From Planctomycetota bacterium (GTDB lineage: Bacteria > Planctomycetota > UBA1135 > GCA-002686595), in the NCBI GenBank assembly GCA_016709875.1, contig JADJLZ010000001.1, positions 372,001-436,000 on the forward strand: a stretch of 64,000 bases of DNA, written 5' to 3'. This document shows, piece after piece, positions 1 through 11,763 of this stretch (positions are counted from its first letter, which is position 1; each line of letters opens with the position of its first letter). The notes beneath the pieces are model-generated. The model saw only the letters and a program-made list of their open reading frames with translations, did no database searches and was not told the origin of the DNA. A program made the position numbers and the translations under genes.

Positions 1-1314
1 GGTCCAGGCCTCGAGCGCGGTCCCGAAACGGCCGGCCGCCGGTCTGCGCAGCACCAGCGTGTGGGCGCCCTCGCCCACGGGGAGTTCGGCGCTGCCCAGG
101 TACAAGCCGGGCGGGATGCCGCGCTCGCCCGAGCTCGTGTAGAGCTGCGCGGAGCGCGCGTGTTGGCCGAGTTCGCGTGCGAGCTCCGCGCTCTCCTCCC
201 AGGCGAGGTAGACCAGCGAGCGCGAGACGTCGCAGCCGAGCGAGAGCACGCGGCCCAGGTGCAGCGGGCCGTAGCGGTCCTCGACGCTTGCGAGCACGAG
301 CAGCCGGAAGCCCGGGTTGCCCAGGCACTCGACCTCGCTCGAGAACAGGCCCGCGTGCGAGATGCGCCCGACGAACTCCGGGCCGCGCGCAACCGCGGCG
401 CCCTCGCGCAGGCCCGTGCGCGATCCGCCGAGCAGTTGGCGCGTCTCGCTCCAGGGCGAGAGCATGCCGTCGAGCGTGGCGCGTACCGGAATCCACGCCG
501 CGGCATCGAAGGGGTCCTGCGCGAGCAGCTCGCCCGCCGGCGCGCGCTCGGGCGGGCAGAGCACGAAGACCTGGCTGAACCCGCCGCTGTAGTCGAGCAC
601 CGGCTCGACGGCCCAGGCCCGCCGCGTGCCAAGCTCCAGCGGCACGAGCGTGCCGAGGCGGTAGCCCTCCGCGAGCGTGCTCCACTCGCCGCCCGCGGCC
701 GCGTCCTCGTGCACGCGCAGCTCGCGCTCCGCGCCCGGTGTGCTCTGCAGCGCGCGCACGGCGAGCAGGCGCGAGTGCCCGCCCGAGTGCTCCGCCCGCG
801 CGAGCCCGCCCACGACGAGTTCGAGCTCGCCCGCGCGCGCGCCCACGCGCGCGTGCGAAGCGGTGACGAGCTCGACGCGCGCCTCGCCGCGCGCGAGCGC
901 GCCGCTGGCAGCGCGGCCGACCTCGAGCACGCTGCCGACGTAGACGTCTCCGCACACGACCGGCATGCCGGGCAGGACCGACGCCTCGGGCGGAAAGCGC
1001 ACGACGACGAGATCGGCGCGCTCCTGTGAACGGTCGATCACCTGTGCGTGCACGAGACCGCGCCGAGCGACGAGCGACGCGTCCGCCGGCTGCGCTTCCT
1101 GCTGCTCGGCGATCAGGAGTTCGCGCACGCGCGCGCGGCTCTCACCATCGCTCGAGGCGTGCACGCTCGAGAACCACGAGAGCGGCAGCGCAATCCGGCC
1201 GAGCTGCCGCGCCGGCTCGAAACACAGATCCGCGAGTCGCTCGACCAGACCGATGGGCCGAAAGGCCAGCGCCGCCAGCGCCAGCCAGATCACGACGATC
1301 GTGCTCCTGCCCAT
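1..1314 (-). CDS. mreC: Rod shape-determining protein MreC (3' end beyond window)
   Basis: MreC is the inner-membrane, periplasm-facing scaffold of the elongasome; it links MreB to the peptidoglycan synthases. The frame opens with ATG at 1314 and stays open to the window edge, so at least 438 residues are present and the C-terminus is missing. Residues about 4-20 (IVVIWLALAALAF) form the membrane anchor. Two stretches resemble the MreC beta-barrel: PEASVLPGMPVVCGDVYVG followed by ARVELVTASHARVGAR, and later a second GLREGAAVARGPEFVGRI followed by FRLLVLAS. It lies 68 bp downstream of mreB on the same strand, the usual mreB-mreC order. Ordinary MreC proteins are about 270-370 aa, so this one is long. 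The family call rests on position, anchor and barrel-like motifs and is probable, not certain. Confidence 0.75.
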   Translation of the reverse strand, partial: MGRSTIVVIWLALAALAFRPIGLVERLADLCFEPARQLGRIALPLSWFSSVHASSDGESRARVRELLIAEQQEAQPADASLVARRGLVHAQVIDRSQERADLVVVRFPPEASVLPGMPVVCGDVYVGSVLEVGRAASGALARGEARVELVTASHARVGARAGELELVVGGLARAEHSGGHSRLLAVRALQSTPGAERELRVHEDAAAGGEWSTLAEGYRLGTLVPLELGTRRAWAVEPVLDYSGGFSQVFVLCPPERAPAGELLAQDPFDAAAWIPVRATLDGMLSPWSETRQLLGGSRTGLREGAAVARGPEFVGRISHAGLFSSEVECLGNPGFRLLVLASVEDRYGPLHLGRVLSLGCDVSRSLVYLAWEESAELARELGQHARSAQLYTSSGERGIPPGLYLGSAELPVGEGAHTLVLRRPAAGRFGTALEAWT

Positions 1315-1382
1315 GCATCCCCCCCACGGCTGTCGTGCACGATTCCCGCCGCGCACCCGCCGTCCCTATCGCCGGCGCGAGC

Positions 1383-2444
1383 TTACGAATCTTCCTCTTC
1401 CGAGGACAACACGCGCGCGAAGACTTCGAGCTTCTCGAGGAAGACTCCCGTGCCACGGGCGACTGCGGTCAGCGGATCGTCGGCGACCTTGGCCGGGATG
1501 CCGAGCGTCTCGCCCACGGCGTTGGCGATTCCGTAGAGCTGCGCTCCGCCGCCACACAGCGTGACGCCCGAGTCGCACAGGTCGGCCGAGATTTCCGGCG
1601 GCGCCTCCTCGAGCACGCCGCGCACGGCCTCGCAGATCAGACGCACCGGGTGGTTGAGCGCCTCGCGCACCTCCATCGAGGTGACCGTGGTCTTGCGTGG
1701 CAGGCCCGTCACGCTGTCGCGACCCTTGACCTCCATCGAGAGCTCCTGCTCCATCGGCCAGGCCGAGCCGATCGTGAGCTTGATGCGCTCCGCCGTCTGC
1801 TCCCCGATCAGCAGGTTGTGGTGCCGCCGCAAGAGGTTCGAGATCGCGTCGTCGAGCTCGTCGCCCGCGACGCGCAGCGAGGTCGAGGTGACCATGCCTC
1901 CCAGCGCCAGCACGGCGATCTCGGTCGTGCCGCCGCCGATGTCGACGATCAGCGAGCCGTGCGCCTCGATCACCGGCAATCCGATGCCGATGCCCGCCGC
2001 CATGGGCTCGTCGATCAGGAACACGCGCCGCGCACCCGCGCGCTCGGCCGAGTGGATCACGGCGCGGCGCTCGACCGCGGTGATGCCCACGGGGACCGCG
2101 ATCACGACCTGCGGCTTCACACGGCGACGGCCCTCGTGCACCTTCGTGATGAAGTAGCGCAGCATCTTCTCGGTCACGTCGAAGTCGGCGATCACGCCGT
2201 TGCGCAGCGGACGGATGGCCTCGATGTTGCCGGGCGTCTTGCCGAGCATCGCTTTGGCCGCATTTCCGACGGCCATGCCGTCGAGCAGCACCTCGCCGGT
2301 GTCCTTGCGGACCGCGACCACGCTCGGTTCGTTGAGGATGATGCCCCGGCCGCGCACGCTCACGAGCGTGTTCGCAGTGCCGAGGTCGATGCCCATGTCG
2401 ATCGAAAATCGACCCAGGGCCCACTCCAGCGGCTTGAAGACCAC
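1383..2444 (-). CDS. mreB: Rod shape-determining protein MreB (bacterial actin)
   Basis: MreB is the cytoplasmic actin homologue that polymerises under the inner membrane and guides lateral wall synthesis. The 353-aa product has the usual family length. It shows the phosphate-1 motif GIDLGTANT (residues 18-26), the GNIEAIRPLRNGVIADFD segment, the phosphate-2 region LIVDIGGGTTEIAVL, and the adenosine-motif region GVTLCGGGAQLYG. The short N-terminal sequence before GIDLGTANT is hydrophobic and suits membrane association. It is followed by mreC after 68 bp, which supports co-transcription. A 241-bp gap to the next upstream gene leaves room for its own promoter, although I could not pick one out. 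Confidence 0.97.
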   Translation of the reverse strand: MVFKPLEWALGRFSIDMGIDLGTANTLVSVRGRGIILNEPSVVAVRKDTGEVLLDGMAVGNAAKAMLGKTPGNIEAIRPLRNGVIADFDVTEKMLRYFITKVHEGRRRVKPQVVIAVPVGITAVERRAVIHSAERAGARRVFLIDEPMAAGIGIGLPVIEAHGSLIVDIGGGTTEIAVLALGGMVTSTSLRVAGDELDDAISNLLRRHHNLLIGEQTAERIKLTIGSAWPMEQELSMEVKGRDSVTGLPRKTTVTSMEVREALNHPVRLICEAVRGVLEEAPPEISADLCDSGVTLCGGGAQLYGIANAVGETLGIPAKVADDPLTAVARGTGVFLEKLEVFARVLSSEEEDS

Positions 2445-2685
2445 GTCAGCCTCGCTCTCTCGTTGCGGCTTCGGGGGGGATGGAAGGGCGTGAGGTCGCG
2501 CGCTTCATGGATTTCGTGCGCAGTCTAGCGGTCGGGGCTGCCGGATCAAGCAGACACAAAGTGTTGTGGAGCGCGAGTGCTCGCGCGCAGCGGGCGTCGA
2601 GCGTGGGCCGAATAGGAGTCTGCAAACGAGCGCGGGCCGCGCAGCGAGTGGCTGAGCGGCCCGCGGGTGTGTGCGACCGGATCGG

Positions 2686-2904
2686 TCAGGGCTTGAAGAA
2701 CAGGCCCGAGCCGAGGCTGTGCCCCATGTAGTAATCGGTCAGCAGGCATGCCGCGAGGAGCATGAGCGTGCTGAGGATCGCGAGGGTCTCCGCCAGGCCC
2801 ATGCCGGGAGCGGCCGGAGCCGCAGCCTCGGTGCCCTTGACGGAGCTGGCGCTGGGACCACGCGTGGTGGTCGTGCGGGAGCTGACAGTAGTACGACGTG
2901 CCAT
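2686..2904 (-). CDS. Small single-pass membrane protein, function unknown
   Basis: This 72-aa protein has a Ser/Thr/Arg-rich N-terminus (residues 1-20), an Ala/Pro linker, and one hydrophobic segment at about residues 38-58 (LAETLAILSTLMLLAACLL), followed by a short tail ending GLFFKP. The ATG at 2904 is preceded by a good Shine-Dalgarno sequence (GGGAGG, about 8 nt upstream). It lies 21 bp after the coiled-coil protein gene and points toward mreB, so the two are likely co-transcribed. I recognise no family. An envelope role is suggested only by topology and by its position next to mreB and mreC. Confidence 0.7.
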   Translation of the reverse strand: MARRTTVSSRTTTTRGPSASSVKGTEAAAPAAPGMGLAETLAILSTLMLLAACLLTDYYMGHSLGSGLFFKP

Positions 2905-2925
2905 GGTGTTTTGCCTCCCGTGGGC

Positions 2926-3783
2926 TCAGAGGTGCGTCGCGGCGCCATCGCCCTGGCGGATCGTCTCGCCCTTGACCTTGCGGACGAGGACGGCCGAGCA
3001 CATGTCGGCGTAGACGTACTCGACGCGCGCCTGACCCTTGTAGGTGGAGCCATCGAAGATCTCGAAGGTGTAGCCGCGCTGCACGTTGGCCGAGGAGCCG
3101 CGGTTGATCGACACGAGGCCGGGCTCGACGCCCATCTCCACCGCGAGGATCTTGCCCTCGATCAGCGGCATCGCCTGGATGTCGGAGAGCTTGTAGCCGG
3201 TCACCTGGACGACGGTGGCGAGCTCGGTCTTGATCTTCTCGCGGTCCTTCTCGACCGAAGCGAGCTGCTTCTCCTTGTTGGCGATGTCGGAGTTCGCCTC
3301 GACGAGCTTGCCTTCGAGATCCGAAGCCTTGGCTTCGGCGGCGAGCTGGGCGGCGGCGGCTTCCTTGGCCTTGTTCTCCGCGTCGAACTGCGCGGCCTGC
3401 GCCTTCATCTGCGCGTCGTGAGCCGACTTCGAGTCCGCCTGCATGCCTTCGAGGGTGCCGGCGATCTTCTTGTAGTCGGCTTCCATCGTCTCGAGCTTCG
3501 AGGCGTTGGTCTTGTTGTCGTTGTCGACGCGCGAGGCCTCGGACTTGGCGTCCTCGAGCTGCTGCTGGAGGCGACCACGGGCGTCATTGGCCTCGGTCAG
3601 CTTGGCGGCGAGCGCGGACTTCTCCTCGCCCATCATTTTCTCGAGGCCTTCGCGCTTGCTGACCTCCTGTTCCCAGTCCGACTTGTACTTGTTGTTCAGC
3701 TGGACGGTGTTGGCCGCCCATCCGAGGAAGGCCGCGGCGAGGATCACGTTCAGGACCGTGAAGATTTTGGCGATGGTGCTCAT
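2926..3783 (-). CDS. Membrane-anchored coiled-coil envelope protein, function unknown
   Basis: The 285-aa product has one transmembrane segment at about residues 6-26 (IFTVLNVILAAAFLGWAAN). A long Ala/Glu/Lys-rich coiled coil follows (about 35-210, many EAK and QLxxA heptads). A compact C-terminal domain of about 70 residues (from MGVEPGLVSINRGSSANVQRG) has alternating hydrophobic strands like a small beta-barrel. This layout of anchor, coiled coil and beta domain resembles MreC in outline but shows no clear MreC sequence match. It sits upstream of the small membrane gene and mreB on the same strand. That context suggests an envelope or elongasome role, which is an inference. The high-GC, G-rich leader upstream of 3783 shows nothing I can name. 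Confidence 0.75.
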   Translation of the reverse strand: MSTIAKIFTVLNVILAAAFLGWAANTVQLNNKYKSDWEQEVSKREGLEKMMGEEKSALAAKLTEANDARGRLQQQLEDAKSEASRVDNDNKTNASKLETMEADYKKIAGTLEGMQADSKSAHDAQMKAQAAQFDAENKAKEAAAAQLAAEAKASDLEGKLVEANSDIANKEKQLASVEKDREKIKTELATVVQVTGYKLSDIQAMPLIEGKILAVEMGVEPGLVSINRGSSANVQRGYTFEIFDGSTYKGQARVEYVYADMCSAVLVRKVKGETIRQGDGAATHL

Positions 3784-4020
3784 GCTTCTCCGAGTGGGGA
3801 GGGGGGGGTGGAGGGGCCCCTACTTGGATCGAAACGTTCGGATGTGACAAGGGCTCGAGGTCAGGGGGGGTGACGCGCGCGTGACGCGCATCGGTTGACC
3901 TAAGGCCTTGATTGGCAAGGATCTTGGACGGCACTGCCGCGAGGACAGAGCGCGGGGCGAGAGTCTAGCGAGGCCCCAGGACGGGGTCAAGCGCTCTCGC
4001 GCCCTCCTATCCAGGCCTGG

Positions 4021-5718
4021 CTACGGTGTAACCGCGCGGGGTCGCCAAAGGAGGAGGACTAGCCAGGGTGCGAGCACGAGCAACCAGCGCAGCCACGGTT
4101 CGGCGCACACGTACGGCGTCCGGTCGCCCTCGTGGCCGGCGACAGGCACGGGGACATCGACCAGCAGGCTGCCCCCGACCATGCGGTCCTTCCCCCCCAC
4201 GCGCAGGCGCGAGATCTCGCTCCCGTCGGCCGCGAACAGGCACGAGATGCCCGAGTTGGTGACGCGCGCCATGGCCCGGCCGCTCTCGATCGCCGCCAAA
4301 CGCGAGAAGGCGAGCATGTGGTCGTACTCGTTGGTCTCCTCGTACCAGGCCTCGTTGCTGAGCACGAGATGCGCGTCCAGCGCCCCGTTCCGCAGCGGCT
4401 CGGTATAAGGGTCGTCGAAGGTGTTGTCGAAGCAGATGCTGAGGCCCAGGCGCACCGACCGGAAGCCCGCGACGGGCAGGGTCAGCACCCCGGTCTGCTC
4501 GCCCGGCACGAGGTCGGGGATGTAGCCCGCGAGGCTGAAGGCGGCGTCCCGAACCCAGGCCCAGCGCTCCAGGCCGCACATCGTCTCGCCGCCCGGGACG
4601 AGGTGGTGCTTGGCCCCCCAGCCCAGGCGCTGGCCGTCGGGCCCCCACACCATCGCGACCGTCGTGCGCCGGATCTCGCCGCCGCGGGAGAGGTACACGT
4701 CCGTGCCGGTGACGAAGGCGGCCCCCGGGGGCATCACCTTGCGCGAGAGCAGCATGTCGCGCACCCCGCGCTCGTTGGCGCGCAGCGACGCGAGGCCGGG
4801 GAAGCTGCGGTCCCAGACCGGGGGGTGCTCCCCGCGCGTGAGTGCGCTCTCGAGGCCCTCGGACTCGAAGTACTCCTGCAGCAGCGACTCGCCCCAGCAC
4901 ACGAGGTCGATCGCGGGCCGTCCGCCGCGCGCGGGCGAGGCCGCCGCGCCCTCCCGCGTGCGCGCGAGCAGCTCGGGCAGCAGATCGCCGTTGTCCATCT
5001 TGCGGTGCTGCTCGAAGGAGGGCTGAACCAGCAGCAGGCGCGGGCCGGGCTCCATCGGAGGAGGGGAAGTGGCCAGGCTCATCACGGGTGCGAGCGCCAG
5101 CGGTCCCGTTGCCAACGCCCGCGCGATCCAAGCCCGTGCAGCCTGGCCGCGCCCGTTAGGCGCGCCGGCCTGCCCGGTCATCCGCAAGCGCCTCGAGATG
5201 AGGTCGGCGAGCGCGCCCGCGCAGCCGGCAGCCGCGAACGAGAGCCCCATCACGCCCCACACGCGCGCGCTGCCCGCGAACGGCGTGACGGAGAAATAGT
5301 GCCCCAAGCGCAGCCAGCCAAAGCCGAAGGGCGGCTCGATCCAGGCGCGCGCGGTCTCGAACCCGACCCAGGCGAGCGGGACCGCGAAGGCGAGCGGGAT
5401 GCGCCGCGCGAGCGCGCGCAGCATCACACCCGCGAGCCCCATGTACAGCGCGGGCACGATCGCGACGCCCAGCAGCGTGATCAGCACGACCAGCGTGGTC
5501 CACCAGCAGATGGCCGAGATGCCGATCGCGGCCGCGAGCCATTCGATCCAGAAGGCCTTGCGCCCGGGCCGGCAGGAGGAGCAGCCCCAGAGCGCGATCC
5601 CGGCGATCGCGAGCAGCCCCGATCCGTCGGGGAAGAGGTTCCCCGGCGTGCCGAGGAATAGCAGCCCCCACGCTCCGAGCACCCACGCAAGACGCGCGAG
5701 CGGCGCGAGCTCCCTCAC
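4021..5718 (-). CDS. lnt: Apolipoprotein N-acyltransferase
   Basis: Lnt transfers the third acyl chain from phospholipid to the N-terminal diacylglyceryl-cysteine of lipoproteins in the inner membrane. The 565-aa product starts with a cluster of transmembrane helices (about residues 8-175), followed by a nitrilase domain. The three catalytic residues are visible in order: Glu277 in DLVCWGES, Lys370 in WGAKHHLVPGGE, and Cys429 in LGLSICFDNTF. The start is GTG at 5718, overlapping the moeA stop in a GTGA arrangement, so translation is probably coupled. The frame stays open upstream inside moeA, but nothing before the GTG resembles Lnt. A final hydrophobic helix (WLRWLLVLAPWLVLLLW) ends the protein. 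Several lipoproteins in the window would be substrates. Confidence 0.93.
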   Translation of the reverse strand: MRELAPLARLAWVLGAWGLLFLGTPGNLFPDGSGLLAIAGIALWGCSSCRPGRKAFWIEWLAAAIGISAICWWTTLVVLITLLGVAIVPALYMGLAGVMLRALARRIPLAFAVPLAWVGFETARAWIEPPFGFGWLRLGHYFSVTPFAGSARVWGVMGLSFAAAGCAGALADLISRRLRMTGQAGAPNGRGQAARAWIARALATGPLALAPVMSLATSPPPMEPGPRLLLVQPSFEQHRKMDNGDLLPELLARTREGAAASPARGGRPAIDLVCWGESLLQEYFESEGLESALTRGEHPPVWDRSFPGLASLRANERGVRDMLLSRKVMPPGAAFVTGTDVYLSRGGEIRRTTVAMVWGPDGQRLGWGAKHHLVPGGETMCGLERWAWVRDAAFSLAGYIPDLVPGEQTGVLTLPVAGFRSVRLGLSICFDNTFDDPYTEPLRNGALDAHLVLSNEAWYEETNEYDHMLAFSRLAAIESGRAMARVTNSGISCLFAADGSEISRLRVGGKDRMVGGSLLVDVPVPVAGHEGDRTPYVCAEPWLRWLLVLAPWLVLLLWRPRAVTP

Positions 5719-6926
5719 AGCGGCCGCCAGGGGAGGATCGTCCCCTCCTCCGCGCTCGTGCCCGCGGCGACGACCGCGAAACCGTCTGCGCGCGTGACGC
5801 CGACGATGTCGGCCGAGCTGCGCCAGGCGAGCGGCTCCAGCTCGACCAGACCGTCGCTCGCCTGCCGCGCGCGCACGGGGTGGTTCTGCTGGCGCGGGTT
5901 GGCAGCGAGCGCCGCGCCGCGCCAGCGCCCCAGCGGCAGACGTTCGCGCTCCCACTCGAGCGCCTCGGCGCCCGACATGCGGCTCAGCGCGCGGCGTACG
6001 AAGGCGTGGAAGCCCACCAGGCACGAGACGGGATTGCCGGGCAGGCCGAAGACGGGCTTCCCGCCCTGCTGGCCGAACCACAGCGGCTTCCCGGGCTTGA
6101 TCGCGATCTTGTGCAGCACCGGCTCGACGCCGATGCGCTCGAGCGTGCGGCCGACGAGGTCGTGCGCGCCCATGCTGACGCCGCCGGTCGTCACCAGCGC
6201 GTCGTGCTCCTCGAGCGCCGCGCGGAAGCGCGCCTCGAGCGCGTGCTCGTCGTCGCGCACGATGCCCAGGTTCGTGACCGCGGCACCGGCGCTGGCGAGC
6301 GCGGCGGCTAGATACAGCGTGTTGCCCTCGCGGATCTGTCCCGCGGCGGGTTTCTCGTTCGCGGGAACCAGCTCGTCGCCGGTCGTCACGAGCGCGACGC
6401 GCACACGCGCGAAGCACGGCGCGGGCTGGCAGCCGACGGCGGCGAGCACCGAGAGGTCGTCCGCGCGCAGGCGGCGCCCCGTGTGCAGCACGCTTGCGCC
6501 GCGCGCGAGGTCCTCGCCGCGGTGACACACGTGCTGGCCCGCGACGGGCCGGTCGTCGAGAAAAATGCCCTCGGTGGCCCGCCGCGAGCGCTCGACCATC
6601 ACCACCGCATCGCAATCCGCGGGCAATTCGGCGCCGGTCGAGATCGCGACGCACTCGCCCGGGCCCACGCGGCCGCGGAACGGAGTGCCGGCTCTCGACT
6701 CCCCGGCGAGCGCGAAGGCGCGCACGCTCGCCGCGCCCTGGAAGTCGCTGCTGTGCACCGCAAAGCCGTCCATCGCGCTCTTCTCGAAGGGCGGCAGATC
6801 CAGGTCGGAGAGCACGTCCTGCGCGAGCACGCGCCCGAGGGCTTGCTCAAGCGGAACACGATCCCATGAGCGCACAGGGGTGACGCGCTCTAGAATCAGG
6901 GCAATAGCCTCCTCCGGTGTTCGCAT
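5715..6926 (-). CDS. moeA: Molybdopterin molybdenumtransferase MoeA
   Basis: MoeA inserts molybdate into adenylylated molybdopterin to complete molybdenum cofactor. The 403-aa length matches the family. Visible signatures are PPFEKSAMDGFAV (about 45-57), GECVAISTGAELPADCDAVV (about 90-109), the MoaB-like TTGGVSMG motif (246-253), IKPGKPLWFG (about 276-285) and GLPGNPVS (294-301). The start at 6926 (MRTPEEAI) fits the usual N-terminus. It is coupled to lnt by a 4-bp overlap, a pairing with no obvious functional link. No other Mo-cofactor genes are in the window. Confidence 0.95.
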   Translation of the reverse strand: MRTPEEAIALILERVTPVRSWDRVPLEQALGRVLAQDVLSDLDLPPFEKSAMDGFAVHSSDFQGAASVRAFALAGESRAGTPFRGRVGPGECVAISTGAELPADCDAVVMVERSRRATEGIFLDDRPVAGQHVCHRGEDLARGASVLHTGRRLRADDLSVLAAVGCQPAPCFARVRVALVTTGDELVPANEKPAAGQIREGNTLYLAAALASAGAAVTNLGIVRDDEHALEARFRAALEEHDALVTTGGVSMGAHDLVGRTLERIGVEPVLHKIAIKPGKPLWFGQQGGKPVFGLPGNPVSCLVGFHAFVRRALSRMSGAEALEWERERLPLGRWRGAALAANPRQQNHPVRARQASDGLVELEPLAWRSSADIVGVTRADGFAVVAAGTSAEEGTILPWRPL

Positions 6927-6974
6927 GGGGGTCGCAGTCTAGCCCCCGCCCCCGTTCGAGTCCTCCCCATCCGC

Positions 6975-8336
6975 ATGAGCCGTCCCCGTGAGAAGAAGGC
7001 GCGCGGCGTGTTCGCCCTCGTGCTGCTCGCTTGCCTGGCTGCCGCCTGCAGCGGCAAGTCCCCCGCCGACCCGGGCGCCTCCGCCGCCGCGCTGAAGAAG
7101 CGCGAGGCCCCGCGCGTGCGCGCCGAGCCCGTGGTGCAGCGCGAGATGGTGCGCACGCTCGAATCGACGACCGTCGTCGAGTCGGAGAAGGAGATCAAGC
7201 TCTTCCCGCGCGCGAGCGGCACGCTGCTCGAAATGAAGGTCGAGGAGGGCGACTCCGTCGAGGCGGGCGCCGTGCTCGCGCTCCTGGACGCGCGCGAGGC
7301 GCAGGCCAAGGTCGACGAGGCGCGCGTGGCGCTGCAGGAGGCGCAGGACAGCGACGCGAAGCTCGCGATCCAGGAGCGCGAAGCGCAGTCGAAGGTCGAG
7401 AGCGCGCGCCTGGGCATGGAACAGAAGGTGCGCGAGTACGACCGCAACGAGAAGGCCGCGGGAATCATCTCCGAGCAGGCGCTCGACCAGCTGCGCCTGG
7501 CGCGCGACACCTCGCGCTCGGACTTCGACGCGGCCAAGCTGGCCCTCGAGCGCGCGCAGGCCGACACCAAGGCCTCGAAGACCACACAGGAGAAGTCGCG
7601 CCTCGCGCTCGAGCGCGCGCAGCTCGACCTCTCCTACACGCAGGTCGTGGCGCCCTTCGCGGGCGTGATCGCCCAGCGCAGTGTCAAGGTCGGCGACCAG
7701 GTCAGCCCGGCGACGCAGGCTTTCGTGCTGACCGATGCGCAGAACCTGCGCGCGGTCTTCTACCGCCCGCAGCGCGAGCTGGCGCTGTTCCAGCCCGCCG
7801 CCGGCCAGCAGGAGGGCCTCTCGGCGATCGAAATCCGCGCCAGCGCCGAGGCGCTGCCCGGCGTCGCGCTGCGCGGCCAGATCCAGCTCGTCTCGCCCTC
7901 GATCGACGCGCAATCGGGCAACTTCCGCGTCACCGCGCGATTGGAGACCGCGGGCGGCAAGAACGAGCCGCGCAAGCTGCTGCCGGGCATGCTGGTCAAG
8001 CTCTCGATCGTCACCGACCGCCATCCCGGCGCGCTGGTCGTGCCCAAGCGCGCGCTGCGCCGCGAGGGCGAGGCCAACCTGCTCTTCGTCGTGCGCGAAG
8101 GCCACGCGCGGCGCGTCGAGGTCGACGAGGGGTTCACCGACGACCAGTTCGAGGAGGTCATCCCGCACGAGGGCTTCACGCTCGCCCCCGGCGAGGCGGT
8201 GGTCGTGGTCGGCAATCGCGAGCTCGAGGACGGCGCCGAGGTCGAACTCGAAGCGAGCGCTCCCAAGCCGGTCGAGAAGCCAGCCGACAAGCCCGCGGCC
8301 GAGAACGCCGCGGCGCCGGCGCCCCAGAAGGGCTGA
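6975..8336 (+). CDS. RND efflux membrane-fusion (adaptor) lipoprotein
   Basis: This is the periplasmic adaptor that would connect the inner-membrane RND pumps encoded next to an outer-membrane channel. The 453-aa product has a lipoprotein signal (LVLLACLAAACSG, acylated Cys at 20 or 25). It then has a barrel-sandwich half (FPRASGTLLEMKVEEGDSVEAGAVLALLD, about 75-105), a long alpha-hairpin rich in Ala/Glu/Lys (about 105-225), and the second lipoyl half (TQVVAPFAGVIAQRSVKVGDQV). Beta-barrel and membrane-proximal domains follow, and the tail is Pro/Ala/Lys-rich. It lies 4 bp upstream of the first RND gene and is divergent from moeA (48-bp gap), so a promoter must lie in that short space. Its substrate cannot be told from sequence. 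Confidence 0.92.
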   Translation: MSRPREKKARGVFALVLLACLAAACSGKSPADPGASAAALKKREAPRVRAEPVVQREMVRTLESTTVVESEKEIKLFPRASGTLLEMKVEEGDSVEAGAVLALLDAREAQAKVDEARVALQEAQDSDAKLAIQEREAQSKVESARLGMEQKVREYDRNEKAAGIISEQALDQLRLARDTSRSDFDAAKLALERAQADTKASKTTQEKSRLALERAQLDLSYTQVVAPFAGVIAQRSVKVGDQVSPATQAFVLTDAQNLRAVFYRPQRELALFQPAAGQQEGLSAIEIRASAEALPGVALRGQIQLVSPSIDAQSGNFRVTARLETAGGKNEPRKLLPGMLVKLSIVTDRHPGALVVPKRALRREGEANLLFVVREGHARRVEVDEGFTDDQFEEVIPHEGFTLAPGEAVVVVGNRELEDGAEVELEASAPKPVEKPADKPAAENAAAPAPQKG

Positions 8337-8340
8337 GCGC

Positions 8341-11759
<3,419 letters not shown>

Positions 11760-11763
<4 letters not shown>

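Noticed and set aside
61..1029. A 322-aa plus-strand gene at the left edge
   Set aside because: It is antisense to the mreC frame and has a His/Arg/Ala-rich composition typical of shadow frames.
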